The notes under the pieces were generated by a model, which was not told the DNA's origin, did not search any database, and saw only the letters and a program-made list of their open reading frames with translations. A DNA stretch of 64,000 nt from Paralithodes platypus (lineage: Eukaryota; Arthropoda; Malacostraca; Decapoda; Lithodidae), in contig CM064509.1 of assembly GCA_032716605.1 (NCBI GenBank), positions 39,218,924 to 39,282,923 on the forward strand. Reading direction: 5' to 3'. Shown here one piece after another: positions 11,080 to 21,636 of the stretch. Within the stretch, counting starts at the first letter, position 1. Every line of letters begins with the position of its first letter. The position numbers and the translations under genes are program-made.

Positions 11080-11402
11080 GACGAATGAGGAAGTAAGAAG
11101 GTGTGGTGTGGAGCTAGATGTGCTGGAAAGTGTGAAAAGGAACAACTTGAGATGGTTCGGCCATATGGAACATATGGAAAGCGAGAGATTGACTAAGAGG
11201 GTGTACGAGAGCGAGGTGGAGGGACAGAGAGGGAGAGGTAGATCGAAAGAGAGGTGGAAGGATGGAGTGAGGAAGTATATGAACGAAGGCGGTGCTGGTT
11301 GGGGGGAGGGGCGTCGACTGGATGGGGACAGGTGCATGGGGGCGGTTCGTTCGTGGCCACCCCTTCGGGGATCACGGCGTCAGGCAATAGATAGATAGAT
11401 AG
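11080..11402 (+). mobile_element. RTE-like LINE 3' fragment
   Basis: The last 320 bp of the RTE-like family with the RWFGHMEHM region and a GATA tail. The part from 11,297 on belongs to the tandem segmental duplication and recurs at 14,105-14,209. Confidence 0.8.
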
Positions 11403-11461
11403 AACACAAAACTAACATTGTCGAATGCTAGCCACAATATAATGGAGAAATCTGTCAATAA

Positions 11462-12336
11462 GTCAAACAAATACTAGGAAGGGCAGTGGATGTTGGTGTA
11501 TCGCTGAAAAGGGAGGGAATTGAGTGGAAGCTGCCTATACTGCTGTTTGCGGATGATACAGTTCTGATGAGTGATAATGAATGGGAGTTGCAGGGTCTGG
11601 TAAATGAGTTTGGAACAGTGTGCGAAAAACGGAATTTGAAGGTAAATGTGGGGAAGAGCAAGGTTATGGTCTTCGAAAGGGGTGAAGTCACAGAGTGTGA
11701 GGTGAAGCTGAACGGTCAGGCTATGGAGATCGTCAACTCTTAAGTATCTGGGCAGTGTGTTGAGTAAAGATGGGACTATGGATGAAGAAGTGCGGGAGAG
11801 GGTACAACAGGAGAAGAGGGTTGTAGGAACGCTGAAAGCAGTAACAAGAAATAGGGTGGTCAGTATGGAAGTGAAGAAGTCCTTGCATGACAGTGTGGTA
11901 ATCCCGACACTAACTTATGGAAGCGAAGCATGGACGTTCGGGAAGAGACTTAGACCAAGAGTGAGAGCGGTGGAAATGAGTTACTTGAGAAGTGCGTGCG
12001 GAATTACATGGAGGGATAGTCAGACGAATGAGGAAGTGAGAAGCAGGTGTGGTGTGGAGGTAAATGTGCTGGAGTGTGAAAAGGAACAACTTGAGATGGT
12101 TCAGCCATATGGAACGTATGGAAAGCGAGAGAATGACTAAGAGGGTGTACGAGAGCGAGGTGGAAGGACAGAGAGGGAGAGGTGCACCGAAGGATGGAGT
12201 GAGGAAGTATATGAATGAAGGCGGTGCTGGTTGGGAGGAGGGGCGTCAACTGACTGGGGACAGAGGTGCATGGGGGCGGTTCGTTCATGACCACCCCTTC
12301 GGAGATTGCGGCGTCAGGCAATAGATAGATAGATAG
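11462..12336 (+). mobile_element. RTE-like LINE, 5'-truncated (copy 1 of duplication)
   Basis: It starts near the AGGGCAGTGGATGTTGGTG segment and ends in (GATA)n. The catalytic FADDTVLMSDN lies near 11,545. The frame changes near 11,742 and again near 12,070 (a short deletion around GTGCTGGAGTGTG), so the protein is broken. Its twin is at 14,268-15,143. Confidence 0.85.
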
Positions 12337-12394
12337 ACAAACCCCAATGCACTAGAATAAACTAATGAAAGCATATGATCCTCCCGGGACTCTA

Positions 12395-12570
12395 ATTAAT
12401 ATGTTCTCTCCACCAACCAACTTTACTCCTAAACTCGATTAATGAAATTAACAAACACATGTGGCAGTGAAATTAACAGACACATGTGGCAGTCCTGGGA
12501 TTCGAACCCACGACGCTCACACCGAAAATCAAAACACTTATGCATTGCGCCACGAAGACAGTTAACTCGG
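12395..12570 (-). mobile_element. tRNA-derived SINE (copy 1 of duplication)
   Basis: On the - strand: a tRNA-like head with B box GGTTCGAATCCC-type sequence, then CACATGTG and TTAATTTCATTAATCGAG. About 27 bp around AGTGAAATTAACAGACACAT is duplicated inside it. Confidence 0.65.
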
Positions 12571-12692
12571 GACACCATACCCAGAACATAAAAGAACACA
12601 AAACTAACTTTGTCTAATACTATCCACAATATAATGGAGAAATCTGTCAATACACTGAAAAACTCCATTAATACCGGATGATTATGCTCACC

Positions 12693-12845
12693 TTAACCCG
12701 TTTAGCACCATGACGCCTCTTTACCTTTGATTCTGGCAAAGATTAGATGATTTTGTGCAGTTTAAGAAGGACCAATATTATTCAGAAAATCGTCTAATGG
12801 CAACCAGAATACGATGCAAATTACGTCCTAGAGTTGAAGGGGTAA
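12693..12845. mobile_element. TTAA-type MITE (copy 1 of duplication)
   Basis: Begins TTAACCCGTTTAGCACCATG and ends GTTGAAGGGGTAAG; the second TTAA has mutated. The twin is at 15,501-15,653. Confidence 0.5.
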
Positions 12846-12857
12846 GAAAGACCTATA

Positions 12858-13043
12858 CAGGTCTCCCTGTATATACGATTGGGTTACGTTCCTGAAAACC
12901 CGATCTTAAATAGAAAAATCATATAGCGAACCCTAAAATTAACGGGGTAAATGGGGATGCGTGCTCGGACCAGCCAAAACCCAAACACCTAAAAACCTAT
13001 AATAATATCGTATATCAGGGCATCGGATAGTGAGGGTGACCTA
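12858..13043. mobile_element. TA-flanked MITE, family T (copy 1 of duplication)
   Basis: Starts CAGGTCTCCCTG after TA and ends GAGGGTGACCTA before TA; 12-bp TIRs and TA duplication fit Tc1/mariner or pogo-type MITEs. The same family is at 15,666, 38,565/43,517 (split) and 48,205 (expanded). Confidence 0.75.
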
Positions 13044-13599
13044 TAGTACAGTAATTAAAAGAGTGCACATTACCTTTAATTTTCTGTTCAGCTTGCCAGA
13101 CGGTGTGGTGTTCTTTCTTCTACAAAGATCTTGATCACTGGGAAGATTGGCCAATCATCATCTTCACACTTGTTCCTGAAAGTAAAATAGTACATTACTA
13201 AAGCTTATAAAACAGTACTACTACTACTGTACAAACAATTATTTCAATACAGTACACTTACAATAAAAGTACAGGTAAATAAAATAATAATAATCTTGAC
13301 TTTCTACTTTTCAAAATTCAGAAATTAAAATCACAATTCACTAGCGCTCGGACCATATTACAATGTACTGTAGTACTGTACCAAAGATGCTGAGTCACAG
13401 GGGTTGTATCTTATGACAACAGCCGTTATCACGGCCCAATTGAGCTGCGCCCGAGCGTCATGGGACCATTATACTGTACTGTATTACAACACAAACACTG
13501 AAACCACAATCTTTGTTGATGAAAGTGTCTTTAATGTAAAACATACATGTATAATTTGAAACAATACTGGTAGGTTTATATATTACTTTCTTACCATAC

Positions 13600-13838
13600 T
13601 TAACCCTCTCACGACCATATGACGCAGAGGTTGGCAGATTAGCAATAAGAAATAGAGTTCTCTCACTCTTATAATTACCTCTTCAAAATTAGTTTTCTGC
13701 CCACAGCTAACTCAAAGACAACTGCACAGGTTAAAGTAACTAAACTAAAGGTTTATAAATATCCCTGATGGTAACAAAGGCTTTAAAGCATCCCTAATAG
13801 GCTCAAAAATGCGTCAAGAACGTGCGTGAGAGGGTTAA
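13600..13838. mobile_element. TTAA-flanked MITE, family P (copy 1 of duplication)
   Basis: Begins TTAACCCTCTCACGACCATA and ends CGTGAGAGGGTTAA, 239 bp. The twin is at 17,127-17,357. Confidence 0.8.
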
Positions 13839-14109
13839 TCAGAATAGGCTATACCGTTTTTGACAAGTAGGCTTCTTCTTGGATGGTCGTTGCTGATTCC
13901 GGGATGACAGGTACCGGTGTCGTATTCTGCTCTGCTATTGTTGACGTGGTTGTACTTTATCTGTAAGACAAGGCACTCATTAACCCTTTGAAGATTACAA
14001 GGTAAGGATGTAGTATTCGGGCGTATTGCCGGCTTTAGTTACATTATACTCGTATGACAGGTCACGTCCCTGTTTATTTTGACTGCCGTGGGATACAATA
14101 ATAGGTTGG

Positions 14110-14209
14110 GGGAGGGGCGTCGACTGACTGGGGACAGGTGCATGGGGGCGGTTCGTTCGTGGCCACCCCTTCGGGGATCACGGCGTCAGGCAATAGATAG
14201 ATAGATAGA
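14110..14209 (+). mobile_element. RTE-like LINE tail created by the duplication
   Basis: The last 100 bp of the RTE-like 3' end with GATA tail. It is not a separate insertion: it is the start of duplication copy 2 and matches 11,300-11,402. Confidence 0.8.
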
Positions 14210-14267
14210 ACACAAAACTAACATTGTCGAATGCTAGCCACAATATAATGGAGAAATCTGTCAATAA

Positions 14268-15143
14268 GTCAAAGAAATACTAGGAAGAGCAGTGGATATT
14301 GGTGTATCGCTGAAAAGGGAGGGAATTGAGTGGAAGCTGCCTATACTGCTGTTTGCGGATAATACAGTTCTGATGAGTGATAATGAATGGGAGTTGCAGG
14401 GTTTGGTAAATAAGTTTGGAACAGTGTGCGAAAAACGGAATTTGAAGGTAAATGCGGGGTAGAGCAAGGTTATGGTATTCGAAAGGGGTGAAGTCACAGA
14501 GTGTGAGGTGAAGTTGAACGGTCAGGCTATGGAGATCGTCAGCTCTATTAAGTATCTGGGCAATGTGTTGAGTAAAGATGGGACTGTGAATGAGGAGGTG
14601 CGGGAGAGGGTGCAACAGGGGAAGAGGGTTGTAGGAACGTTGAAAGCAGTAACAAGAAATAGGGTGGTCAGTATGGAAGTGAAGAAGTCCTTGCATGACA
14701 GTGTGGTAATCCCGACACTAACTTACGGAAGCGAAGCATGGACGTTCGGGAAGAGACTTAGACCAAGAGTGAGAGCGGTGGAAATGAGTTACTTGAGAAG
14801 TGCGTGCGGAGTTACATGGAGGGATAGACAGACGAATGAGGAAGTGAGAAGCAGGTGTGGTGTGGAGGTAAATGTGCTGGAGTGTGAAAAGGAACAACTT
14901 GAGATGGTTCAGCCATATGGAACGTATGGAAAGCGAGAGAATGACTAAGAGGGTGTACGAGAGCGAGGTGGAAGGACAGAGAGGGAGAGGTGCACCGAAG
15001 GATGGAGTGAGGAAGTATATGAATGAAGGCGGTGCTGGTTGGGAGGAGGGGCATCGACTGACTGGGGACAGAGGTGCATGGGGCGGTTCGTTCGTGGCCA
15101 CCCCTTCGGAGATTGCGGCATCAGGCAATAGATAGATAGATAG
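14268..15143 (+). mobile_element. RTE-like LINE (copy 2 of duplication)
   Basis: Twin of 11,462-12,336. The catalytic FADD has become FADN (GATGAT changed to GATAAT near 14,360), an early stop lies at 14,459 (GGGTAG), and the same short deletion near 14,880 breaks the frame. Dead. Confidence 0.85.
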
Positions 15144-15207
15144 ACAAACCCCCAATGCACTAGAATAAACTAATGAAAGCATATGATCCTCCCGGGACTC
15201 TAATTAA

Positions 15208-15385
15208 TATGTTCTCTCCACCAACCAACTTTACTCCTAAACTCGATTAATGAAATTAACAAACACATGTGGCAGTGAAATTAACAGACACATGTGGCAG
15301 TCCGGGGATTCGAACCCAGGACGCTCACACCGAAAATCAAAACACTTATGCATTGCGCCACGAAGACAGTTAACTCGGGACACCA
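15208..15385 (-). mobile_element. tRNA-derived SINE (copy 2 of duplication)
   Basis: Twin of 12,395-12,570, including the internal 27-bp duplication, so both changes predate the segmental duplication. Confidence 0.65.
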
Positions 15386-15500
15386 TACCCAGAACATAAA
15401 AGAACACAAAACTAACTTTGTCTAATACTATCCACAATATAATGGAGAAATCTGTCAATACACTGAAAAACTCCATTAATACCGGATGATTATGCTCACC

Positions 15501-15653
15501 TTAACCCGTTTAGCACCATGACGCCTCTTTACCTTTGATTCTGGCAAAGATTAGATGATTTTGTGCAGTTTAAGAAGGACCAACATTATTCAGAAAATCG
15601 TCTAATGGCAACCAGAATACGATGCAAATTACGTCCTAGTGTTGAAGGGGTAA
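15501..15653. mobile_element. TTAA-type MITE (copy 2 of duplication)
   Basis: Twin of 12,693-12,845. Confidence 0.5.
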
Positions 15654-15665
15654 GAAAGACCTATA

Positions 15666-15851
15666 CAGGTCTCCCTGTATATACGATTGGGTTACTTTCC
15701 TGAAAACCCGATCTTAAATAGAAAAATCATATAGCGAACCCTAAAATTAACGGGGTAAATGGGGATGCGTGCTCGGACCAGCCAAAACCCAAACACCTAA
15801 AAACCTATAATAATATCGTATATCAGGGCATCGGATAGTGAGGGTGACCTA
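15666..15851. mobile_element. TA-flanked MITE, family T (copy 2 of duplication)
   Basis: Twin of 12,858-13,043, with the CAGGTCTCCCTG terminus. Confidence 0.75.
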
Positions 15852-16017
15852 TAGTACAGTAATTAAAAGAGTGCACATTACCTTTAATTTTCTGTTCAGC
15901 TTGCCAGACGGTTTGGTGTTCTTTCTTCTACAAAGATCTTGATCACTGGGAAGATTGGCCAATCATCATCTTCACACTTGTTCCTGAAAGTAAAATAGTA
16001 CATTACTAAAGCTTATA

Positions 16018-16195
16018 ATAATAAATCGTAGGCAGTGTCCACCAACCTTTAACTGTCTTCGTGGTGCGATGTATAAGGTGTTGATTTTCGGTGTGAGTAT
16101 CCTGGGTTCGAGTCCACGGACTGCCACATGTGTTTGTAAATTTCATTAATCGATTTTAGGAGTATTGTTGGTTGTTGGAAGGAACATAATAATAC
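16018..16195 (+). mobile_element. tRNA-derived SINE inserted after the duplication
   Basis: Head GTCTTCGTGGTGCGATGTAT, B box GGTTCGAGTCC, body ATTTCATTAATCG and an AATAATA tail. The matching place in copy 1 (about 13,207) lacks it, so it inserted after the segmental duplication. The TSD is unclear because both sides are ATA-rich. Confidence 0.8.
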
Positions 16196-16509
16196 AGTAC
16201 TACTACTACTACTACTGTACAAACAATTATTTCAATACAGAACACTTACAATAAAAGTACAGTACAGGTAAATAAAATAATAATAATCTTGACTTTCTAC
16301 TTTTCAAAATTCAGAAATTAAAATCACAATTCACTAGCGCTCCGACCATATTACAATGTACTGTAGTACTGTACCAAAGATGCTGAGTCACAGGGGTTGA
16401 GGGGGGTAGAGCCCCCCTCAACCCATTCTGTATATTATGACAACAGCCGTTATCACGGCCCGAGCGTCATGGGACCATTATACTGTACTGTATTACAACA
16501 CAAACACTG

Positions 16510-17012
16510 GCGGGTGCCTGACACCGAAAGGGGGTGAAATAGGGGAGCTATCCCCCCGCCAAAGGTGGCTTTCTAGGGCCTTTCCTAGCTGATGCTGAGA
16601 GGATTGGGTTCTAGTCATATGGTGATGGGCTGGTCTATCAGAGTGAGAACTGAGCTATCTCTGCCATACCCATAGCTTACTCTGACTGTTCCTTTAACTT
16701 ATATATTTTCTAGATCTCAAGTGACGCGTCTTTTCCGTGGATTGACCTCCCAATCTACCAAGATTGGAAGCCAAAGCATCACATTTTTCCCTTGCCCCTC
16801 AACTTTCTCTTCATAATTGCTGAGGGGCACAGGGCCCTGGGTGGGGCTTTGGTTTCCCGGGCGTTTCCGCACCCTCCTCAGCTCCCCGCCATGGAGTGGC
16901 TTCGGTCACCCAGGCTTTATTGTGGTCGGTAGGGAGGGTTCTGTGGGGGCGCTCGGTTATGGCCTTGGAATTGCTCGGGGCCTTGGGGCTGTTCGGCCAG
17001 GCAGCTTGGGGA
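16510..17012 (+). mobile_element. 503-bp SINE-like retroposon (family L) with 15-bp TSD
   Basis: Flanked by ACAACACAAACACTG at 16,495-16,509 and 17,013-17,027. The empty site is seen in copy 1 near 13,489-13,504. It starts GCGGGTGCCTGACACCG and ends GGCTGTTCGGCCAGGCAGCT then GGGGAACAACA, the same 3' end as the I/Jockey-like LINE at 6,716. It has no long open frame. Shorter relatives: 37,950-38,058, 47,036-47,120(-) and 32,590-32,720(-). Confidence 0.85.
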
Positions 17013-17126
17013 ACAACACAAACACTGAAACCACACTCTTTGTTGATGAAAGTGTCTTTAATGTAAAACATACATGTATAATTTGAAACAATACTGGTAG
17101 GTTTATATATTACTTTCTTACCATAC

Positions 17127-17357
17127 TTAACACTCTCACGACCATATGACGCAGAGGTTGCCAGATTAGCAATACTAAATAGAGTTCTCTCACTCTTATA
17201 ATTACCTCTCCAAAATTAGTTTTCTGCCCACAGCTAACTCAAAGACAACTGCACAGGTTAAAGTAACTAAACTAAAGGTTTATAAATACCCCTGATGGTA
17301 ACAAAAGCATCCCTAATAGGCTCAAAAGTGAGTCAAGAACGTGCGTGAGAGGGTTAA
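17127..17357. mobile_element. TTAA-flanked MITE, family P (copy 2 of duplication)
   Basis: Twin of 13,600-13,838 with a short internal deletion near 17,305. Confidence 0.8.
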
Positions 17358-17983
17358 TCAGAATAGGCTATACCGTTTTTGACAAGTAGGCTTCTTCTTG
17401 AATGGTCGTTGCTGATTCCGGGATGACAGGTACCGGTGTCGTATTCTGCTCTGCTATTGTTGACGTGGTTGTACTTTATCTGTAAGACAAGGCACTCATT
17501 AACCCTTTGAAGATTACAAGGTAAGGATGTAGTCGGGCGTATTGCCGGCTTTAGTTACATTATACTCGTATGACAGGTCACGTCCCTGTTTATTTTGACT
17601 GCCGTGGGATACAATAATAGGTTGAGGCCCCCCCCCCCCCATGGCTTATTGTCATTATCATATATAATGCCAGCAGGGGGGCAAATAACAGAACAAAAAG
17701 CAGTCTAAATATACGGGAACGTAACCGCGAGCGTTCAAGTAATGTAAACAAAGCTGGTGATATGCCCGGATACTATATCCTTTCCGATTATACCCGGTAT
17801 TGCATTTTTACAGTACATTCTAGCTATTACTTGATAATTTTGTTCAGATAAGGAAGGATCTATAAGAACCAAGGGGTACAGCAAAACTATTTAAGGGACG
17901 TTTCCAAATACTTTCCACAAGAATATTGTGGCTAAAGCCTATAAAACAGTACTACTGTACATGGCCCCATTACGTCAGGAATA

Positions 17984-18221
17984 TTAACTCATTAACTGCA
18001 AAGCTATGGTAGTTCAAACCTTCCCGCCAAGCGAAAGTACAAATCCGAGTCCTCTATGTGTCATAGGACCGGAGTAATTAACCGTGATGCACCCTATGCA
18101 CCTCTGGGGTTTAGCATTACATACATTGCCGAAACATAAGGTGCGTCTCTGGTGCTCGAGGGGCTAAAAGCCTGTAAATTGCCATGGCGTTCCGGAACAT
18201 CTCCCGCAGCCAATGGGTTAA
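17984..18221. mobile_element. TTAA-flanked MITE
   Basis: Begins TTAACTCATTAACTGC and ends CCGCAGCCAATGGGTTAA; the inner TIR bases (GCAG/CTGC) pair. Length 238 bp. It resembles the ends of the element at 33,466-33,864. Confidence 0.55.
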
Positions 18222-18756
18222 AAGGACAAAAACACAGAGTGCAGTAGTCTAAAGAATTACCAATGTTTCGACCAACAGGGTTCTGGGGTGGCAGCCTCAA
18301 GGCCTCAAAGTAGGCTAGGTTAGGCCTAGGGTAGCCAAACACAAATCAAATAATATCAGATTCATTTTAATCCCATTTATTCTGCTGATGTGTTATCAAT
18401 TTTGGTAAGGGTTGTCAGCGGGCGTAAAGTCCGATTTGTCTACATAGTCGCATGCTCACAGTTACATTGTCTAATTTGACTGCTTTTTTAATACAAAATT
18501 ATCCCACAGCCACCTGTGACTTCCTCCTGCTGGTAATAGGCCCTTATATGATGATGACAATAAGTCATGGGGGTTGAGGGGGGCAAAGCCCCCCTCAACC
18601 CATTATTGTATCTCACAGCCAGTTGTTGAGTAAATTGTTTTGTTACCAGCCGTGGGATACAATAATGGGTTGAGGGGCCATGACTTATTGTCATCATCAT
18701 ATAAAGGCCTATTACCAGCAGGGGCAAATAACAGGTGGCCGTGGGATAATTTTGTA

Positions 18757-19885
18757 TTAACCCTCCAGCCCCGGCTATGTATTCCATATATATTCCCCGA
18801 AACCCGGGGGTTTTGGCCGAAAAACGTCTACGCCTAGGCTACCGCATCTTTGTTATTTTGCTTGCTTCCGCATTCCCGCACATCCTCAAGCGTAGATGTG
18901 TTTCGTACCTGCAGAATGGCGTTAAGTAGAGCTCTCTAAGTCAACTAGTTCAGTTGTGATGACAATTTCATTGGAGATAACTTTGTGGCAAAACCAGCCA
19001 CTTTACACTACTTTTTGATACTTAACAATAACATACAGTACAGGCACACACGAACAAGCGACGCTCTCCTTCTTGTGATCGGAGATGCGCGGCGTCGGGC
19101 CAGCCGGCTGTTGTGGTTTAATGTTATTTTAATACCACAAATTTTGTGGATATATTTGAAGATAAATAATGAATCTATATGCTCTAAAGATCATAAGAAA
19201 ATTTGTTTTAACCCTCGGCAAAACCTAATAAAAAAAGTATGGTACTAAAATGTCTTTTTCGTAACAAGGTTGTCAATACGGTACTTCCAGTCATCGATAG
19301 CTCTAAAGATCATATGAAAATGTGTTAAACCCTCGGAAAAACCTAATATAAAAGTATGGTACTAAAATTAAATTTTCGTAACAAGCTTGTCAATACGGTA
19401 CTTTCCTGTTATCAATGTAGGCTACAATCAAAGCTGAAGATTGCAGAGTAAACACCGTAGACTTCATCGACTTTCTGTCACCTTCGTATAATCGACAGCC
19501 TTTTTTTTTTTTACTAAGGGATTAGTACTCAACCAGCGGAGGTGTGGAGGCGGCAGCCCCCACCCATAATACTAGGTTCACTATCGGGGGCATGTCTCAA
19601 CATCGATCAATAGGTCTAATGGGGAAAATAGGTTTTCCCGAGATTTCTAATTAATTACAAACACTATATATTGATGCAGATGAACAATTTCTCTTATAAA
19701 AAACACTCGGAAAATTTGTGGTATGAAAATAAAAAAAAAATCCGCTGTTGTTTACATGCGTCGGACGGACGCCTCGCACACCAAGCTTACAGGCTTTAAG
19801 CTCATGGGATTCTCAGAGCCCTACCGGGTAGCGCGGGGGTGTTTGTTATGGGTGCCTTAGAGCCCTACCGGGTCTGGAGGGTTAA
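18757..19885. mobile_element. TTAA-flanked element G1 (piggyBac-like MITE)
   Basis: Starts TTAACCCTCCAGCCCCGG and ends CCGGGTCTGGAGGGTTAA. The TTAA duplication is confirmed by the empty site in the opposite arm of foldback H. It carries element A (19,115-19,743) inside; without it the length is about 490 bp. The second copy G2 is at 20,254-21,636. Confidence 0.85.
19115..19743 (+). mobile_element. TIR element A with 8-bp TSD
   Basis: TIRs start GGTTTAATGTTATTTTAATA and end in the complementary form. The duplication GCTGTTGT lies at 19,107-19,114 and 19,744-19,751; the empty site is visible in G2 near 21,495-21,505. It has no transposase. Copies B (21,987-22,630) and C (36,593-37,253) have their own 8-bp duplications. 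8-bp TSDs are known for hAT, P and Merlin-type elements; a leading GG favours none of them firmly. Confidence 0.85.
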
Positions 19886-20250
19886 AAAAGCAGTCAACTT
19901 AGACAATGTAACTGTGAGTGTGCGTACGGTAGTCATGTTTACGTCGGTTGTGCGCTAGTGGTTCCTGTCTATTTGGACGGCTATTTTTTTTTATTTGCTC
20001 CCTGCTGTAAATAGCCTACGCCTATATATGTATGATGACAATAAGTCATTGGGGGTAAGGTGGTCAGGTGGAGCTTTGCCCATTATTGTATCCCACGGCA
20101 GTCAAAATAGACAAGAACATGATACCGAATGTCCGCAGGTAAATCTACAGTTATAATACCCCTCCCCCACTCTTCAAAACACGCCTTTTAGCGTGTTTTT
20201 GGATAGTTCAGCAGACGCGGAAACTGAAGAAAAAAAACTAATATTTTTTT

Positions 20251-20760
20251 ATATTAACCCTCTAGGCTAGCCCCGGCTATATATTAACCCTCTAGGCTAG
20301 CCCCGGCTATATATTAACCCTCTAGGCTAGCCCCGGCTATATATTAACCCTCTAGGCTAGCCCCGGCTATATATTAACCCTCTAGGCTAGCCCCGGCTAT
20401 ATATTAACCCTCTAGGCTAGCCCCGGCTATATATTAACCCTCTAGGCTAGCCCCGGCTATATATTAACCCTCTAGGCTAGCCCCGGCTATATATTAACCC
20501 TCTAGGCTAGCCCCGGCTATATATTAACCCTCTAGGCTAGCCCCGGCTATATATTAACCCTCTAGGCTAGCCCCGGCTATATATTAACCCTCTAGGCTAG
20601 CCCCGGCTATATATTAACCCTCTAGGCTAGCCCCGGCTATATATTAACCCTCTAGGCTAGCCCCGGCTATATATTAACCCTCTAGGCTAGCACCGGCTAT
20701 ATATTAACCCTCTAGGCTAGCCCCGGCTATATATTAACCCTCTAGGCTAGCCCCGGCTAT
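20251..20760. repeat. 17 tandem copies of a 30-bp unit from the G terminus
   Basis: The 30-bp unit ATATTAACCCTCTAGGCTAG plus CCCCGGCTAT is repeated exactly 17 times with one substitution (CACCGG at 20,691-20,696). The unit is the terminal TTAACCCTC...CCCCGGCTAT of element G, including its TTAA. Confidence 0.95.
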
Positions 20761-21636
20761 TTATTCCATATATATTCCAAAAACCCGGGGGATTTGGCCG
20801 AAAAACGTCTACGCCTAGGCTACCGTATCTTTGTTATTTTGGTCAATATACAGAAGGCGCTACAATATAGGTAGCAAAATTATAATGGTAGTTTTGGGTT
20901 CCTATCATCATATGCTTCATTTCTATATACTTTTTATCCCCGGGAAAAAAAAAATCTTGGGATTTTTAATTTATTTTCTTGGGATTTTTTGATTTAGTCA
21001 TTAACCTAACCTAACCTAATAGCCCCCAAATACATTTAGGTTAGGTTAGGTTTTTTGGTTAGGTTAATAAAAAAAAATAAAAAAAAAATCCAAGACCAAA
21101 ATAAAAAACCCAAGATTTTTTTTTTTTTCCCCCGGGGATAAAAAGCATATAGAAATGAAGCATATGATGATAGGAACCCAAAACTACCATTAGAATTTTG
21201 CTACCTATATTGTAGCACCTCCTGTATATTGACCGTTATTTTGACTGCTTCCGCATTCCCGCACATCCCGAAGCGTAGATGTGTTTCGTACCTGTAGAAT
21301 GGCATTAAGTAGAGCTCTCTAAGTCAACTGGTTCAGTTGTGATGACAATTTCATTGGAGATAACTTTGTGGCAAAAACAGCCACTTTACACTACTTTTAG
21401 CTACTTAACAATAACATACAGGCTGCACAGGCACACACGAACAAGCGACGCTCTCCTTCTTGTGGTCGGAGATGCACGGCGTCGGTCCAGCCGGTTTTTG
21501 TTTACATGCGTCGGACGGACGCCTCGCACACCAAGCTTACAGGCTTTCAAGCTGCCGGAGCCTCAGAGCCCTACCGGGTAGCGCGGGGTGTATTTTTTAT
21601 GGAGGCCTCAGAGCCCAACCGGGTCTGGAGGATTAA
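20254..21636. mobile_element. TTAA-flanked element G2 with amplified left end
   Basis: It is co-linear with G1: after the 17-copy array come TTCCATATATATTCC, GGCCGAAAAACGTC and so on, ending CCGGGTCTGGAGGATTAA. It hosts element E at 20,841-21,234 but lacks element A. Confidence 0.85.
20841..21234. mobile_element. Palindromic TIR element E with 8-bp TSD
   Basis: It starts GGTCAATATACAG and ends in the complement; long arms fold on each other around a core with AACCTAACCTAACC and TTAGGTTAGGTT. The duplication GTTATTTT lies at 20,833-20,840 and 21,235-21,242; G1 shows the empty site near 18,852. It is a relative of element D. Confidence 0.9.

Larger units (their letters stand above)
11297..14104. 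repeat. Segmental tandem duplication, copy 1
   Basis: The sequence from GGTTGGGG (RTE tail) to GATACAATAATAGGTTG is repeated from 14,105 on with high identity. The junction shares GGTTG between the two ends, so microhomology or unequal exchange is likely. Copy 1 lacks the two retroposons present in copy 2. Confidence 0.85.
14105..17628. repeat. Segmental tandem duplication, copy 2
   Basis: Matches 11,297-14,104 but is about 700 bp longer. The extra length is a tRNA-SINE (16,018-16,195), a 503-bp retroposon (16,510-17,012) and a hairpin segment near 16,394-16,436. Point differences are few. Confidence 0.85.
18440..19945. mobile_element. Foldback element H hosting nested insertions
   Basis: The arm CACAGTTACATTGTCTAATT...GACTGCTTTTTTAATAC at 18,455-18,500 is complementary to AAAGCAGTC...ACAATGTAACTGTG at 19,886-19,915, and the inner arms 18,500-18,625 and 18,640-18,756 are complementary as well. 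Element G1 sits in the right arm at a TTAA; the left arm keeps the uninterrupted TTAA. A near-perfect hairpin GGGTTGAGGGGGGCAAAGCC and its complement lies at 18,570-18,601. Related hairpin pieces: 16,394, 17,600, 19,975 and 21,790. Confidence 0.7.

Noticed and set aside
18094..18342. 82-residue - strand frame
   Set aside because: Spans the edge of a TTAA-type MITE and has no motif or splice support.
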